Shown: positions 8,790 to 18,936 of the stretch, in pieces
Numbering within the stretch: position 1 is the stretch's first letter
Layout: each line of letters begins with the position of its first letter
Assembly: GCF_037971845.1 (NCBI RefSeq)
Contig: NZ_CP150227.1
Coordinates: 3,906,001 to 3,970,000 of the forward strand
Length of the DNA stretch: 64,000 bases
Direction of reading: 5' to 3'
DNA from: Paenibacillus sp. FSL R5-0766
GTDB taxonomy: Bacteria > Bacillota > Bacilli > Paenibacillales > Paenibacillaceae
Notes under the pieces: model-generated
Database searches by the model: none
What the model was told of the DNA's origin: nothing
What the model saw: the letters and a program-made list of their open reading frames with translations, nothing else
Program-made: the position numbers and the translations under genes

Positions 8790-10590
8790 TACCGATATCC
8801 AGTTTCAGACTGAGCACCGTTTGACCCTTCAGGAAACTGATTGGGCTAATCCGTTTTGGTTCCACACGCACAAAGGCATAGAAGTGTTCAAGCGATTGGG
8901 AACCATATCCTGACTCCAGTCTTTGGATCATCGCCTGCCAGTCAGATGAATATGGGAGAGTGAGTGCCAGTCTTTCCCCTTCGGTATTCTCAACCGTCAG
9001 GACAAGCTCCTGCGTTTGTTTGACAAAGTTATGGTCCACGATTCGAGCAACTTTGATCACAACCAATCGTTCTTTGGGAGCAGCAAACAAGTCGAACGAT
9101 CGCGATTCCTCTTGAAGTACAGTCGTTACATCTTGCATGGTTTTGCCCAGATTCAACGTTTCCACACTCGTTCGTGGCAAAATAGCAAGTTTGGCACCTT
9201 CCCCGGAAGATATCCGGCGTTCTTCATTCACTTTAACGGAATGGAATTGAACTTCTTCGCCCACGAACTGGCGAAAGGTCAGATTAGGCAACCATGGTGT
9301 GAATGCACCATAATGCTCTGTATATGAGAACTGCTGATCATCATAATATACAGCACGTACATCGCTATAGGTGTAGATTTCCTCATCATCGAAACAATAG
9401 AAATAATAGGTGATTCCACGGAAACCGGATCGTGTCTCCCACGCATCAGCTCCCAGTCCATACAGGTGAAGTGAAGGAACCGTAAAGTATTTACTTCGAA
9501 AACTGCCAATGAGCTGACTCTGCTGAATGACAGACACCTGTTCTTCTTCAAGAACCCGGAGTGCAAGATACAGCTTGCTTACCCGATCCAACATGGATTG
9601 CATGGAGAAACGTATATGTCTGTTAAAAAACAACTGTAGTTCTCCTTGAATCCCTCGCAGACTACGTTCTATATCAGGCAGGTTGCCACTATGAGCTGCA
9701 ATTGCCAAAGTCTCCAGTTGTGCCATATAGGACTGAGGAAGGCGGGCCAGTCCCGTCTTCAACAATCCTGCCAGCATAACCCGACATTCCTGCACTGTCT
9801 GAAGAGAGAACTCGGCCTCGTACACCCGTCCACTTAATGCATCCGTATCATCCAGGCCTTTTAAGTTCCGGTACCGTAGCAGAGCTTCAAGCTTGGCCAT
9901 TTTCCCAGCAGTCTGCTGCACCTTACATAGTGCTTTGGCAAGGTTCGGTTCCTCAGTAAAAGACACCTCGATATTCTGGGTGGTCAGATGAACCGTAAGA
10001 AGTGAATCTTCAATGATCTTAATTTCCTCTGGGTACCTCAGTCGGAAAACAACTTCCTCAATCATGGAAGAACTATACGATTTAATTAACACAGTAAGGT
10101 CAGACTCCGTCATCCAGCGGAAGCGAGACTCGATCTCACGAGAAACTGAATGCGGATTTTCGCTTGAATCATCCACGTTTGATACTAAGTTTGATGCTGA
10201 TTCTGTTACTGATACGTTTTTTGGTACGTCCAACGGATTATTATCCGGTATCCCTGAGCCCTTATCCAGCGCATGCTTATCGTCTGTATTCATTGAATCC
10301 TCTGCCGTATATTCACGTTGATCATACAGAATTGCAATCAGCACATGCTTGCAGATATGATCGGCCGGGCAGGAGCATTCCCAATGATCTAGTGTATTCT
10401 CAAGCGTACATTGTGTCCCGTCACTGAGCTGACAACTCACAGATGATGCATTCCATGTGTACGATACACTTACACCATTGTCCAACTCCTTCAAAGACCT
10501 TTTGTACAACCCCTTGTTGGCATACCGGATCAGATAATCCTCCGTACACAGCTTCGAAAAAATCCGGAATTTTTCCTTGAATCCACTCAC
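8758..10590 (-). CDS. SWIM zinc-finger protein (YehQ-like)
   Basis: 610 residues. A SWIM zinc finger lies at about residues 70-85: ECSC followed by CKH gives the C-x-C...C-x-H ligand set. SWIM domains bind nucleic acid or protein partners. The rest (about 150-600) is a long region without a motif I recognise. It starts 4 bases after the DUF4132 gene and overlaps the small downstream gene. In E. coli the yehQ product is also a SWIM protein encoded beside MoxR (YehL) and vWA (YehP) genes, so I infer the same system; its biochemical role is unknown. Confidence 0.82.
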   Translation of the reverse strand: MSGFKEKFRIFSKLCTEDYLIRYANKGLYKRSLKELDNGVSVSYTWNASSVSCQLSDGTQCTLENTLDHWECSCPADHICKHVLIAILYDQREYTAEDSMNTDDKHALDKGSGIPDNNPLDVPKNVSVTESASNLVSNVDDSSENPHSVSREIESRFRWMTESDLTVLIKSYSSSMIEEVVFRLRYPEEIKIIEDSLLTVHLTTQNIEVSFTEEPNLAKALCKVQQTAGKMAKLEALLRYRNLKGLDDTDALSGRVYEAEFSLQTVQECRVMLAGLLKTGLARLPQSYMAQLETLAIAAHSGNLPDIERSLRGIQGELQLFFNRHIRFSMQSMLDRVSKLYLALRVLEEEQVSVIQQSQLIGSFRSKYFTVPSLHLYGLGADAWETRSGFRGITYYFYCFDDEEIYTYSDVRAVYYDDQQFSYTEHYGAFTPWLPNLTFRQFVGEEVQFHSVKVNEERRISSGEGAKLAILPRTSVETLNLGKTMQDVTTVLQEESRSFDLFAAPKERLVVIKVARIVDHNFVKQTQELVLTVENTEGERLALTLPYSSDWQAMIQRLESGYGSQSLEHFYAFVRVEPKRISPISFLKGQTVLSLKLDIGNGRMGRLGRI

Positions 10591-10594
10591 GTCA

Positions 10595-13500
10595 TCAACG
10601 CCCCGTTGCTCTCAGAATGTCGTAGATCGTTTCACTGAACACGCGACCTGGAACGTTGCCTAGAGCAATGGATTTGTTGTCACCATAGTAATAATATTGC
10701 TTGTTATTCGGTTTGAAGAAATGAAGGGATTCCAGGGTAATGTCATCCAATCCCTCGTAATACGTGATGCTCGTACCACTGAACTGCAATTCCGCAACAA
10801 GATCTCCGTACTCTTTATAAAATTCATGATACCAGCCGCCGTCCTGAGCCGGTCCTTTGATCCAACCGTATTTCTCCAGTGCTTTGGGGAAAGCCGTTGG
10901 TGAAAAATCAGACTCGGGCAGATGATCGTATTCATTCTTCGTTTTATCCTCATCTTCTGGCTGGTGAATCTCACGATTTAATTGCTCGAATGGCTGCTTG
11001 ATCTCGTAATCCTCCAACTGCGTTGTCCAACCTTCAAGTGTCACCTGATCCAGCTCCAACGGGTGTATAAGTCCGACTTGTGCACCTGAAGGCAGATCAA
11101 CCTCGTCTTCATCCACGGAATTGAAGGTGCCGTCCTCCATATAACGGAACGTGCTGATTAATGCGCCATCCTCATACGTTCCCCAGATCAGACCAACAGC
11201 AAATTTCTGCATGATTACATTTTGTACAAACAGGGCTTTCCACTCATCGGCAGACCACAGACGTTGCTTGGACAATGACTCTTCCAGACGCTGCGCCTGA
11301 ATGTTAACCATGGATTTGAGATCTTTTTTCAGCTGTGTGAAACGTGCCTTGGACTGCGCTGCCAATTCAGGATCATCTTTCTGTGCAGGAGCAGGCAGAC
11401 TCTTCACAGATTTGCCTGTTTCTTCATTTAAGACAACGACTTGTAAGTCCCCATTGACCTTAACAAGGAAGGAACGCTCTCCGTAACTCAGCTGCATGGT
11501 TCCTTTTTCATCAAAACCAAGCGTGGTGACTAACCGATCTTCGAGTTGTTCCGAGGTAAGCCCCATATTATCGGCTGCAAGCTGCAACGCTTCTTCTGCT
11601 GCACCTTTCACCTGACGGTTCTTCACGCCACATTTGATTTTATCAATCGCCATAAGAGCGGATGGATCTTTCAGATAAGCGAGCACTTTTACAGCATCTG
11701 CTGCAATCGCGCCACGGCTATTCTCTGTCCATTCCTTAATTTGCGGAGCCAGAATATTCACAATCTGAATATCGCCAAAGAGTGCTGAAACATACATCAC
11801 CCACTTTTCTTTCGCGGGGGCACCTTCTTGAATCCAGACCTGAAGCAATTCACTTGCAAAACGAGCGAGCGATGCCTCACTTACGTAATCTCGTAATTCA
11901 TTCAACCGTTCATTAGGACCGGATGTATGATCCAATGATTGGACCAAAGCATACTGTTTAATCCGGTCATCTAAAGGCTGATTGTCTTCAATACGTATCA
12001 GTGAAGTGAGATCTTTCAAGGACAACCAGCTCAGTCTCGACAACTTTTTGGCATCCGCCTGATCAGCGAGTGCAGCATGGGCATACTCTGGACTTAGATC
12101 TGCGGTATCCAGCAGAATTTGGATCAAGCTCTTCCACTCATCGGACTTCTCTTTTTTCAAAAGCTCACCATACAGCTCCTTGCTGTTTTCCAAACTGCGG
12201 ATCGCGGTCAAAGCCATCTCTTTGATCGCCACTTTTTTCTCCGAGAGGTATACGAGCGTATACAAGTCCTGATCAGGAATACGGTTGAATTCCGCTAACG
12301 CCACGCCGTTGGCCTTTTTGGAAGAATCCTGCAGTCCGGCACGAATCGCTTCAGCCAATATTTTCTTCGATAACTCATCACGCTGTTCAAAGGTAATCTC
12401 CAGAATTAAAATGCGTGTATCTGTTGGCAGTTTCTTGTACTGTGTCAGTGCATAGTCCAGATTCTGCTGAATGATTCGGCGGTATTCGTCATGCGGCATC
12501 GATTTGTATCTGTAGTCGGTCATGCCATTGAGTGAGATCAGGCTGGTTAGCAATTTCTCACGTTGCACCTCAGGATCTTGCCCATAACGTTGAAGTAGCT
12601 GCTCTCCACTAAACGCGTATGAATTGTACATGTCCGAGATAATATCCAGTGTCCAATCGGGATGAGTGGTCAGGATTGCGAACCTGCGCATCGCCTCCGA
12701 ATCCAAGGGCAGAAAACTAATACTAATGAGGTTGTGAACACGCTTCTTATCCCGATTCAATTGATTAAACAACCCGCGACTACTCGGGTCCTCCCAGTAT
12801 TCCTCCAGGGTGTTTTCCCCACTTAAGTATCGTGCAATCGCAAGTCCTTGACGTCCCCCGTCCAAAGGATGCCGAAGAGCGTTAAATACCGCTTGCTCCA
12901 GTGACCCCTCCGCATTAGGCAATGTCAATCCTTGATCCTCCATGAATTTCTGAATGCAGAGTTTGAGGAATGGCGGTTTGATAATCTCGTATGCTCGAAT
13001 CGCTTGTTCAGGACGATTCGCGATCGCGGATTGTAACATGTTCCAAGATACCGTGTACGAATTAAGCTCGTCCCGCAACATTTCAACCAACTGATAAGGT
13101 TCATCCAGAGGCACAAGTCCAGCAAGCAGATCATTTGGACTCTTGGCTCTAGGGTCCATACTCAGCAAGTAACGGCGAACTTCAAGTGGATAAATCTCAT
13201 GTAATTGATGTACTGTGTGAAGCAAAACATGCCCAATCTCACTATTTGTATCAAGGAACCGTTGTTTACCTCCACTAATGTTAATCAGGTACAACAAGGC
13301 ACCACTCACAAGTATCATAGTTTGATGGAATACTGTGTTTGAACATTGCTCTTTTGAAGAGAAAGACGTATTGGGATACAGTTCAGCTATGAGCTGACTA
13401 CGCTTCTCCTTGAGGAATTCATCCTTCAATTCTTGGGAAGATCCGTTATGTTTTCCTTGAATATTACTGACCACTACAGGTTCAATCAACGTATGTAGCT

Positions 13501-14152
13501 CGTCTCGCAACTTATCTGCATCATTAGCCATCACATGTTGAAACAACACTGGTAACGATTGAACAGAAGATTGAACCTCTGCAAGATGAGAAGCCGTGTC
13601 ACTGAGTCTTGAATATAGTTGCAGCAGCATTAATGCATTAATTACATCCCGGTAATCCCCTTGACTGTCCGCTTTTTTGGAATCAAAAAGCCACTGGGCA
13701 CGCTTTAATTTACTCTTTAATTCAGTCAAAATTTCGTTCTCGCCTGCAAACTGTTTGATCTTCTCCAACCGAGACAACAATCCATCCATGCGATCAGCGC
13801 TTTTGCTCTTCCCGCTTAATCCGTAAGCTTCGGAATCATTTCCCATACAGACAGTAAAGGCATCCGTTCTCCATGAATTTCTTTTGGAATAATTGGATTC
13901 CAGATATATCACAATAGCCCCGGCACGGTAAAAGATATCTCCATCGTCTTTTTTGGCAAGCTTCATGAGCAGATCAATCGTTTGATACACATAATGACTC
14001 GAATTTCCCATCATATCCGGGAACTTGTCTGTCGTTCCCAAGACGTAATCGATAATTTCGGAGCTGCGATCTGTTTTTAATGAATACTCGTTTGAACAAG
14101 TTACTGCGAATTTCTCCACCAAAGTTTCAACTGCGCGGTCTGCGGTAAGCAT
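10595..14152 (-). CDS. DUF4132 protein (YehI/MolR-like), large scaffold-type protein
   Basis: 1185 residues. Most of it is a long helical, repeat-like region reminiscent of HEAT/ARM repeats (for example AAQTLEELQ-type helices around KDPSALMAIDKIKCGVK and AAEEALQLAADNM). The C-terminal ~250 residues carry DUF4132 marks: FAVGLIWGTYEDG, a LEDYEIKQPFEQLNREI core and YGWIKGP. I use the ATG at 14152, with AAGGAGG 8 bases upstream, instead of a TTG at 14191. It fits between the vWA gene and the SWIM gene. E. coli YehI and MolR are DUF4132 proteins of similar length near the yehLMPQ genes. Molecular function unknown. Confidence 0.82.
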   Translation of the reverse strand: MLTADRAVETLVEKFAVTCSNEYSLKTDRSSEIIDYVLGTTDKFPDMMGNSSHYVYQTIDLLMKLAKKDDGDIFYRAGAIVIYLESNYSKRNSWRTDAFTVCMGNDSEAYGLSGKSKSADRMDGLLSRLEKIKQFAGENEILTELKSKLKRAQWLFDSKKADSQGDYRDVINALMLLQLYSRLSDTASHLAEVQSSVQSLPVLFQHVMANDADKLRDELHTLIEPVVVSNIQGKHNGSSQELKDEFLKEKRSQLIAELYPNTSFSSKEQCSNTVFHQTMILVSGALLYLINISGGKQRFLDTNSEIGHVLLHTVHQLHEIYPLEVRRYLLSMDPRAKSPNDLLAGLVPLDEPYQLVEMLRDELNSYTVSWNMLQSAIANRPEQAIRAYEIIKPPFLKLCIQKFMEDQGLTLPNAEGSLEQAVFNALRHPLDGGRQGLAIARYLSGENTLEEYWEDPSSRGLFNQLNRDKKRVHNLISISFLPLDSEAMRRFAILTTHPDWTLDIISDMYNSYAFSGEQLLQRYGQDPEVQREKLLTSLISLNGMTDYRYKSMPHDEYRRIIQQNLDYALTQYKKLPTDTRILILEITFEQRDELSKKILAEAIRAGLQDSSKKANGVALAEFNRIPDQDLYTLVYLSEKKVAIKEMALTAIRSLENSKELYGELLKKEKSDEWKSLIQILLDTADLSPEYAHAALADQADAKKLSRLSWLSLKDLTSLIRIEDNQPLDDRIKQYALVQSLDHTSGPNERLNELRDYVSEASLARFASELLQVWIQEGAPAKEKWVMYVSALFGDIQIVNILAPQIKEWTENSRGAIAADAVKVLAYLKDPSALMAIDKIKCGVKNRQVKGAAEEALQLAADNMGLTSEQLEDRLVTTLGFDEKGTMQLSYGERSFLVKVNGDLQVVVLNEETGKSVKSLPAPAQKDDPELAAQSKARFTQLKKDLKSMVNIQAQRLEESLSKQRLWSADEWKALFVQNVIMQKFAVGLIWGTYEDGALISTFRYMEDGTFNSVDEDEVDLPSGAQVGLIHPLELDQVTLEGWTTQLEDYEIKQPFEQLNREIHQPEDEDKTKNEYDHLPESDFSPTAFPKALEKYGWIKGPAQDGGWYHEFYKEYGDLVAELQFSGTSITYYEGLDDITLESLHFFKPNNKQYYYYGDNKSIALGNVPGRVFSETIYDILRATGR

Positions 14153-14171
14153 TACACATTCCTCCTTGAAT

Positions 14172-15395
14172 TTAAGTGATGATCTCGCCAATCCAATCCG
14201 CGAGTTCGTTAGGCGTAATTGCGGCTACATGTGCGCCCATATTCGTTAACGTCTGTGCGGCATGTTTGTTATAGACTGAATCCCCGTTAAAATCGAGCGC
14301 GGTGAGAACCAGTAGCTTGCATCCTGTATCGATGATATCTTTACAGGCTTTGTACATCTGCGCAATCGGGTACCCTTCCTCCAGATCACTGACCAGAATA
14401 AAGATGGTTTTGCCTGGATTATCGATTAACGTCTCGCCATAACGCAACGCTTTCGTAATATGTGTGCCCCCGCCAAGCTGTACATTCATGAGCACGTCTA
14501 CGGGGTCTTCCAGTCTGTCGCTCAGATCAACAACCTGCGTATCAAATATGAATAATTGGGTGCGTAGCGCATTCAAGCGATAGAAGATGCTGGCCATCAC
14601 CGAACTGTAGATGACTGAATCCAGCATACTGCCACTCTCGTCCACACCAATGATGATGTTCCACTTGTTATGGGGCTGGATATTCCCGTCGAAATACAGA
14701 CGATCAATTACAAACCTGCGCTTGTTTTTATCGTAATTCTTCAAATTTTTGGTGATAGTTCGCTTGAAATTCAGATTGCGCAAAGATCGTACTGAACTCG
14801 AGGTATAGCGACTGCGCTTGCCCATGATACTCGCTCGGGTCTGAGATTCCAGCTTACTACGCAGCTCTTCAACCACGGTTCGCACGATATCCTTGGCGCT
14901 CTTTAATACCTCACCTTTCATCCGTCCTTTGAACTGCATAATATTCTTGAGCAGATTCATGTTGGGTTCAAGGGATTCAAGCAGCTTTTTGTCCGTTAAC
15001 AATTCTGTCAGCCCATAACGATCAAGCGCCTGTTTCTCCAATATTTCGACCGTTGGTTTGGGGAATAGGTCCCTGACTTTGTGCAGCCATTTTGGTACAG
15101 TCAAGTTAGACGCACCGCGTCCTCCCTCTTTTCGGTAACCTTGTTCTTCACCGTATTCACGGTTATAGAGATACCCCAAAATCTCATCGATTTCCGTATA
15201 TTGAAATTCAGCCGAAGTGTATTGGTCTGTATTACACAACCCTTCTTCGGCTGATTCACCGAGAATGAGACGCCATCGATTTAAAGTTTCAGCAGGCTGT
15301 TGATCCCCTCGGTTGCTTCCATCTGGATTGGAAGTTTCATCTATTTCTCCGATTTCTTCCGTTGTCCGATTCGCTTTATTCATATTAGCTTCCAT
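14172..15395 (-). CDS. von Willebrand factor A domain protein (YehP/CoxE-like)
   Basis: 407 residues. A charged N-terminal half (about 1-235) is followed by a vWA domain with a complete MIDAS site: DESGS (about residue 252), the threonine of GGGTHITKAL, and the aspartate of LVSDLEEG. vWA proteins paired with MoxR ATPases act as metal-dependent adaptors that hand substrates to the ATPase. The ATG at 15395 has AAAGGAG 8 bases upstream and overlaps the DUF5682 stop by 16 bases; an earlier in-frame start at 15428 lacks a site. Likely partner of the MoxR protein encoded two genes upstream. Confidence 0.88.
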   Translation of the reverse strand: MEANMNKANRTTEEIGEIDETSNPDGSNRGDQQPAETLNRWRLILGESAEEGLCNTDQYTSAEFQYTEIDEILGYLYNREYGEEQGYRKEGGRGASNLTVPKWLHKVRDLFPKPTVEILEKQALDRYGLTELLTDKKLLESLEPNMNLLKNIMQFKGRMKGEVLKSAKDIVRTVVEELRSKLESQTRASIMGKRSRYTSSSVRSLRNLNFKRTITKNLKNYDKNKRRFVIDRLYFDGNIQPHNKWNIIIGVDESGSMLDSVIYSSVMASIFYRLNALRTQLFIFDTQVVDLSDRLEDPVDVLMNVQLGGGTHITKALRYGETLIDNPGKTIFILVSDLEEGYPIAQMYKACKDIIDTGCKLLVLTALDFNGDSVYNKHAAQTLTNMGAHVAAITPNELADWIGEIIT

Positions 15396-17848
15396 GCGGC
15401 AAACTCCTTTCGAAGCGCTTCGTCCCATGCTTTGGACTGGATCAGCATCTGCTCATCCACCGCAGGCCTTAACATCTCCTCTGGTTCAACCTGATGCAGA
15501 CTCGCCACCCGTTCAGCAATCAAGCCCGTCTCCATTGGTGTGAAGTAGGTGAATGCCAGCCTTAATTCCGGTACCATGCTGATGAAATCCTCGTATGACA
15601 GCTGTTCAATCAGATAATTCAACTCGGACAAGAGCTGATCTTCATATAAAAAAGCGTCACGTGCTACAGTGAATACTCCCTGTAAAAAAAGTGCCGTTTG
15701 ACGGGTCTGATCCGGTGTACCATGGATATACCCGCGAGCACGATCAACAATCTCATCCCTGGGCCTGTCACCGAGCCCTGAGGAAATAGCCACACACACA
15801 CCCTCCAGCTGAGCCGGAAGCTGGTGATCAGACAGAAGCTCATTCAGATGTATTCGGAATGTCTCATCCTGAAAATCCCCCTCTGATGACTCCGCGAGCA
15901 TAGCTAAAAGCTTCAATCCCTGAATAATGGCTTCATGTTCATCCGGATTGGCTCTGGAGAGCTGTAACAACTTGTCTACGGCATTCCTGTAAGCCTCGGA
16001 TACTAGCTCAGGGAGTTGTTGCTCGTCAGATAGTCCCAGTAGCCTGCGGTGCTGATGAATTCGGTTCAAGACATGCAGACTGTTACATAAGGAAAGGAAA
16101 TTCCCGTCGGTTCTCAGCGCTGAGCGCACCTGTTCATAAAGTTTCATCGCTGTGTCCTGAAGTCCCATGAGCAGCGCTTGAAGCATGAGTCGGGCAAGTT
16201 CACCGCTATGATGATCCGGTACTTCCTGCATCTGTTCTTCCATTTTGCGTGTAGCCGCCCTGGCAAGTGTTCCACCATAGAGAGAGTTCTCTATCAATCT
16301 GGCTTCAATGCGAGATGAGTACATGTAAACCCAGGTTTCGCGAACAAGATTCATATCATGCTCTGCAATCCAGTCCGGCCCCGATTGCCGTTTCGCGAAT
16401 TCCGGAACCAGATAGGTGATGCATTGAATCAATTGGCTTATCTGACGATGCTCCGGTTTCGCATACAGATCCAGCACTTTCTTGTGTTGACCTGTTGTAC
16501 GAATCTGCAGTTTGTACTCTGTACAACGCGCCTTGAAGTCCTCCACGATGGGAATACTGAATGAATTGGGAGCCACGCTTCCAATGACGTCTCCTGTCAA
16601 TAACTGCTGCAGCTCTTGCAGCGGTTTATCAGTCGCCAAGGTAAGCTCACCCTTCACAAAGGAAGAGAGTGCTGCATCCATCAACTCATAGACGCCGCCT
16701 TCCCTTTTACCACGAAGCCCGGCAAGACCTTGAATCATGCTGTACGCCTCAATTGCATCACTCGTTGATACATGCTCGTGTCCATCCCTTAATTGGCGCA
16801 TCAGCCGAGATAACAAGTCCAGAGCCGTTAGATTATACGGTGTACTCTTTTTGCGAAGCAGCTGGTTCCAGATCTGATCGTAATAATTTACATAAGGCAT
16901 GCCGCTCGCATATCCATTGAGCCGATCCGCTTCAGCAAAGGTATAGACCATTGGGTACATTTGTTGGTGAACCGTATCTGGATTAACCGCACTTTGTTGA
17001 GACGTTCCTGGTTTACCTTGTCCATCCAAACGTTGGTCTGTATGTCGTTTATTCATTTCTGGCTGTTCCAATTCCGATTCATGTTTCTCTGACACCAACA
17101 GTCCATACGTATGAAACCCACCGGTAATGACAAGCACACGGTCATGCTCCTGCACCGCTTGTTGAATACGTTGTCTCATATGTGCTTCTCTTGCCAGATC
17201 ACCTGAAGACTGTAATCGTTCCGTGGAATAACACATTCGGGATAAAGTACAATACGTGAATACATCCTGCACGAATGCCCGAGTGGATTTTTCCAGACCA
17301 CCAATTTCAAACACCTTTTCCCACAATTCATCAAAACTGCGACAGTTTGTTTTTTGGCATAATCGGTTAATGAAATCAGACCCCGCAAGCAAGGTTTCGT
17401 CCTGAATGGAGATCTCCTTTTGTTCTGTCTGGCCGGATTTGGATGCACGAGTGGAGAAGTGTTGATAGTCCAAATCAATAAACTTCGCCGGAATGTCCAG
17501 CCGTTTTGCTTCTTTCAAAGCTACATATTCAGGCGAATACCGAAGCATCGGATAATAGCAGGCTTCTCTCTCCAATTCACTCTCATAGGTATAGTACAGA
17601 CTGACAGGAGGTATCGTTGCCTCATCACTCAGCACCGAAATTAATGGATTACCGCTCTCCGGTCCTTCGATTAGAATGATATCCGGCTTGTACTCCCCGA
17701 TTAATCGTAACAAGTGATACGAACATGCAGGGCTGTGGTGTCTAATAGGATAATAAACCGTATGATTACTCAGGTTATATACCTGGGACTCGAACAAGCA
17801 TTGTAACTGCTCAACATCAGGGTCCAGAACTGCTGTTAACCGATCCAT
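15380..17848 (-). CDS. DUF5682 family protein (YehM-like)
   Basis: 822 residues. The N-terminal ~260 residues carry DUF5682 marks: VYYPIRHHSPACSYHLL, KPDIILIEGPESGNPL and a late ITGGFHTYGLLV. The conserved HHSPA, EGP and GGFHT signatures resemble the TraB/ChaN-like fold and hint at an active or metal-binding site. The C-terminal two thirds are helical and of unknown role. It overlaps the MoxR stop by 13 bases and the vWA start by 16 bases, so all three are almost certainly co-expressed and probably stoichiometric partners. Function not established to my knowledge. Confidence 0.8.
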   Translation of the reverse strand: MDRLTAVLDPDVEQLQCLFESQVYNLSNHTVYYPIRHHSPACSYHLLRLIGEYKPDIILIEGPESGNPLISVLSDEATIPPVSLYYTYESELEREACYYPMLRYSPEYVALKEAKRLDIPAKFIDLDYQHFSTRASKSGQTEQKEISIQDETLLAGSDFINRLCQKTNCRSFDELWEKVFEIGGLEKSTRAFVQDVFTYCTLSRMCYSTERLQSSGDLAREAHMRQRIQQAVQEHDRVLVITGGFHTYGLLVSEKHESELEQPEMNKRHTDQRLDGQGKPGTSQQSAVNPDTVHQQMYPMVYTFAEADRLNGYASGMPYVNYYDQIWNQLLRKKSTPYNLTALDLLSRLMRQLRDGHEHVSTSDAIEAYSMIQGLAGLRGKREGGVYELMDAALSSFVKGELTLATDKPLQELQQLLTGDVIGSVAPNSFSIPIVEDFKARCTEYKLQIRTTGQHKKVLDLYAKPEHRQISQLIQCITYLVPEFAKRQSGPDWIAEHDMNLVRETWVYMYSSRIEARLIENSLYGGTLARAATRKMEEQMQEVPDHHSGELARLMLQALLMGLQDTAMKLYEQVRSALRTDGNFLSLCNSLHVLNRIHQHRRLLGLSDEQQLPELVSEAYRNAVDKLLQLSRANPDEHEAIIQGLKLLAMLAESSEGDFQDETFRIHLNELLSDHQLPAQLEGVCVAISSGLGDRPRDEIVDRARGYIHGTPDQTRQTALFLQGVFTVARDAFLYEDQLLSELNYLIEQLSYEDFISMVPELRLAFTYFTPMETGLIAERVASLHQVEPEEMLRPAVDEQMLIQSKAWDEALRKEFAAWKLI

Positions 17849-18936
17849 TTTCTCTCCTCATAATAGTCCTTCCACATTCCCTCTTCTCTGGAACGCTCTT
17901 TTACGACCTTGGAGAAATAGGTTTTGAGAATGGACAGATCCTTGTCGTTTTCCTTTGCAATGGTGCCCAGCATGTTCTGCACCAACCGATCCAGTGCAAT
18001 AGCCTTATCTTCGTAATAATAGGAAGTCATCGCACTCTGGACATAGACAGACACCGCTTCCGCTGTACTCATGGATGTTTGAGGGGTATCGAGCTTGTAT
18101 CCTTCCCGTGTCATGCCGGTGCGCAGTTCCATAAATGTTGTAGCCAGTAATTCAACCACATCAGGGTTAATGTCAATATCAATTCCACTATGTAATAACA
18201 GGCTTCGTGCCTGGGATTCAATAATTTTGGCTTCCATCTTCACGTTATGAATGGGCTTGATCGTTTCAAAATTGAACCGACGTTTCAATGCACCACTCAT
18301 TTCGTTAACACCTTTATCCCGAATATTAGCTGTAGCAATGACGTTAAATCCTGGTTGAGCAAACAGTACACCACCATCCAGTTCAGGAATGCTCATGACC
18401 TTGTCACTGAGAATACTGATCAGACTATCCTGCGCTTCCGCGGGACAACGTGTAATCTCTTCAAAACGGGTAAGAATACCTTTCTTCATTCCGTTATATA
18501 ACGGTGATGGTACAAGCGCAGCTTCCGAAGGGCCTTTATCGAGCAACATGGCGTAATTCCAAGAATACTTGATCATATCTTCTGTCGTGCCTGCTGTACC
18601 TTGAATCGTATTCAGACTGGTTCCGGAGATTGCTGCGGTCAGCAGTTCGCTCAGCATAGTTTTGGCTGTCCCGGGTTCTCCCACGAGCATTAATCCTCGA
18701 TTGCCTGCCAGAGTAACCACTGCACGTTCAATTAACACGTCATTGCCATAGAATTTGCGGGTAATCGGGATCTCTTCTCCATTCAATGATGCAGGCTTAT
18801 CCCTGCCTATAATAAAATCGCGCACATAGGCGGGAGATAACAGCCAGTTCGGAGGACGTTTCCCCTGATCTTCCTCTCGAAGCGCACGTAATTCAACCTC
18901 GTATAATGTCTCGGCGGGTGGTTTGAGCATCTCCAT
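17836..18936 (-). CDS. MoxR-family AAA+ ATPase (YehL-like)
   Basis: 366 residues with the ATG at 18936 (AGAGGAGAC upstream). Walker A is GEPGTAKT at about 86-93. The Walker B region reads ILTRFEEITR, with Glu-Glu where Asp-Glu is usual. Sensor 1 is VIATANIRDKG and the arginine finger/sensor region is GALKRRF. MoxR ATPases remodel or activate partner proteins together with vWA adaptors; the vWA gene is two genes downstream. It is first in the six-gene operon, so its promoter should lie in 18937-19250. Whether this ATPase serves stress, cofactor insertion or a defence role is unknown. Confidence 0.9.
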   Translation of the reverse strand: MEMLKPPAETLYEVELRALREEDQGKRPPNWLLSPAYVRDFIIGRDKPASLNGEEIPITRKFYGNDVLIERAVVTLAGNRGLMLVGEPGTAKTMLSELLTAAISGTSLNTIQGTAGTTEDMIKYSWNYAMLLDKGPSEAALVPSPLYNGMKKGILTRFEEITRCPAEAQDSLISILSDKVMSIPELDGGVLFAQPGFNVIATANIRDKGVNEMSGALKRRFNFETIKPIHNVKMEAKIIESQARSLLLHSGIDIDINPDVVELLATTFMELRTGMTREGYKLDTPQTSMSTAEAVSVYVQSAMTSYYYEDKAIALDRLVQNMLGTIAKENDKDLSILKTYFSKVVKERSREEGMWKDYYEERKWIG

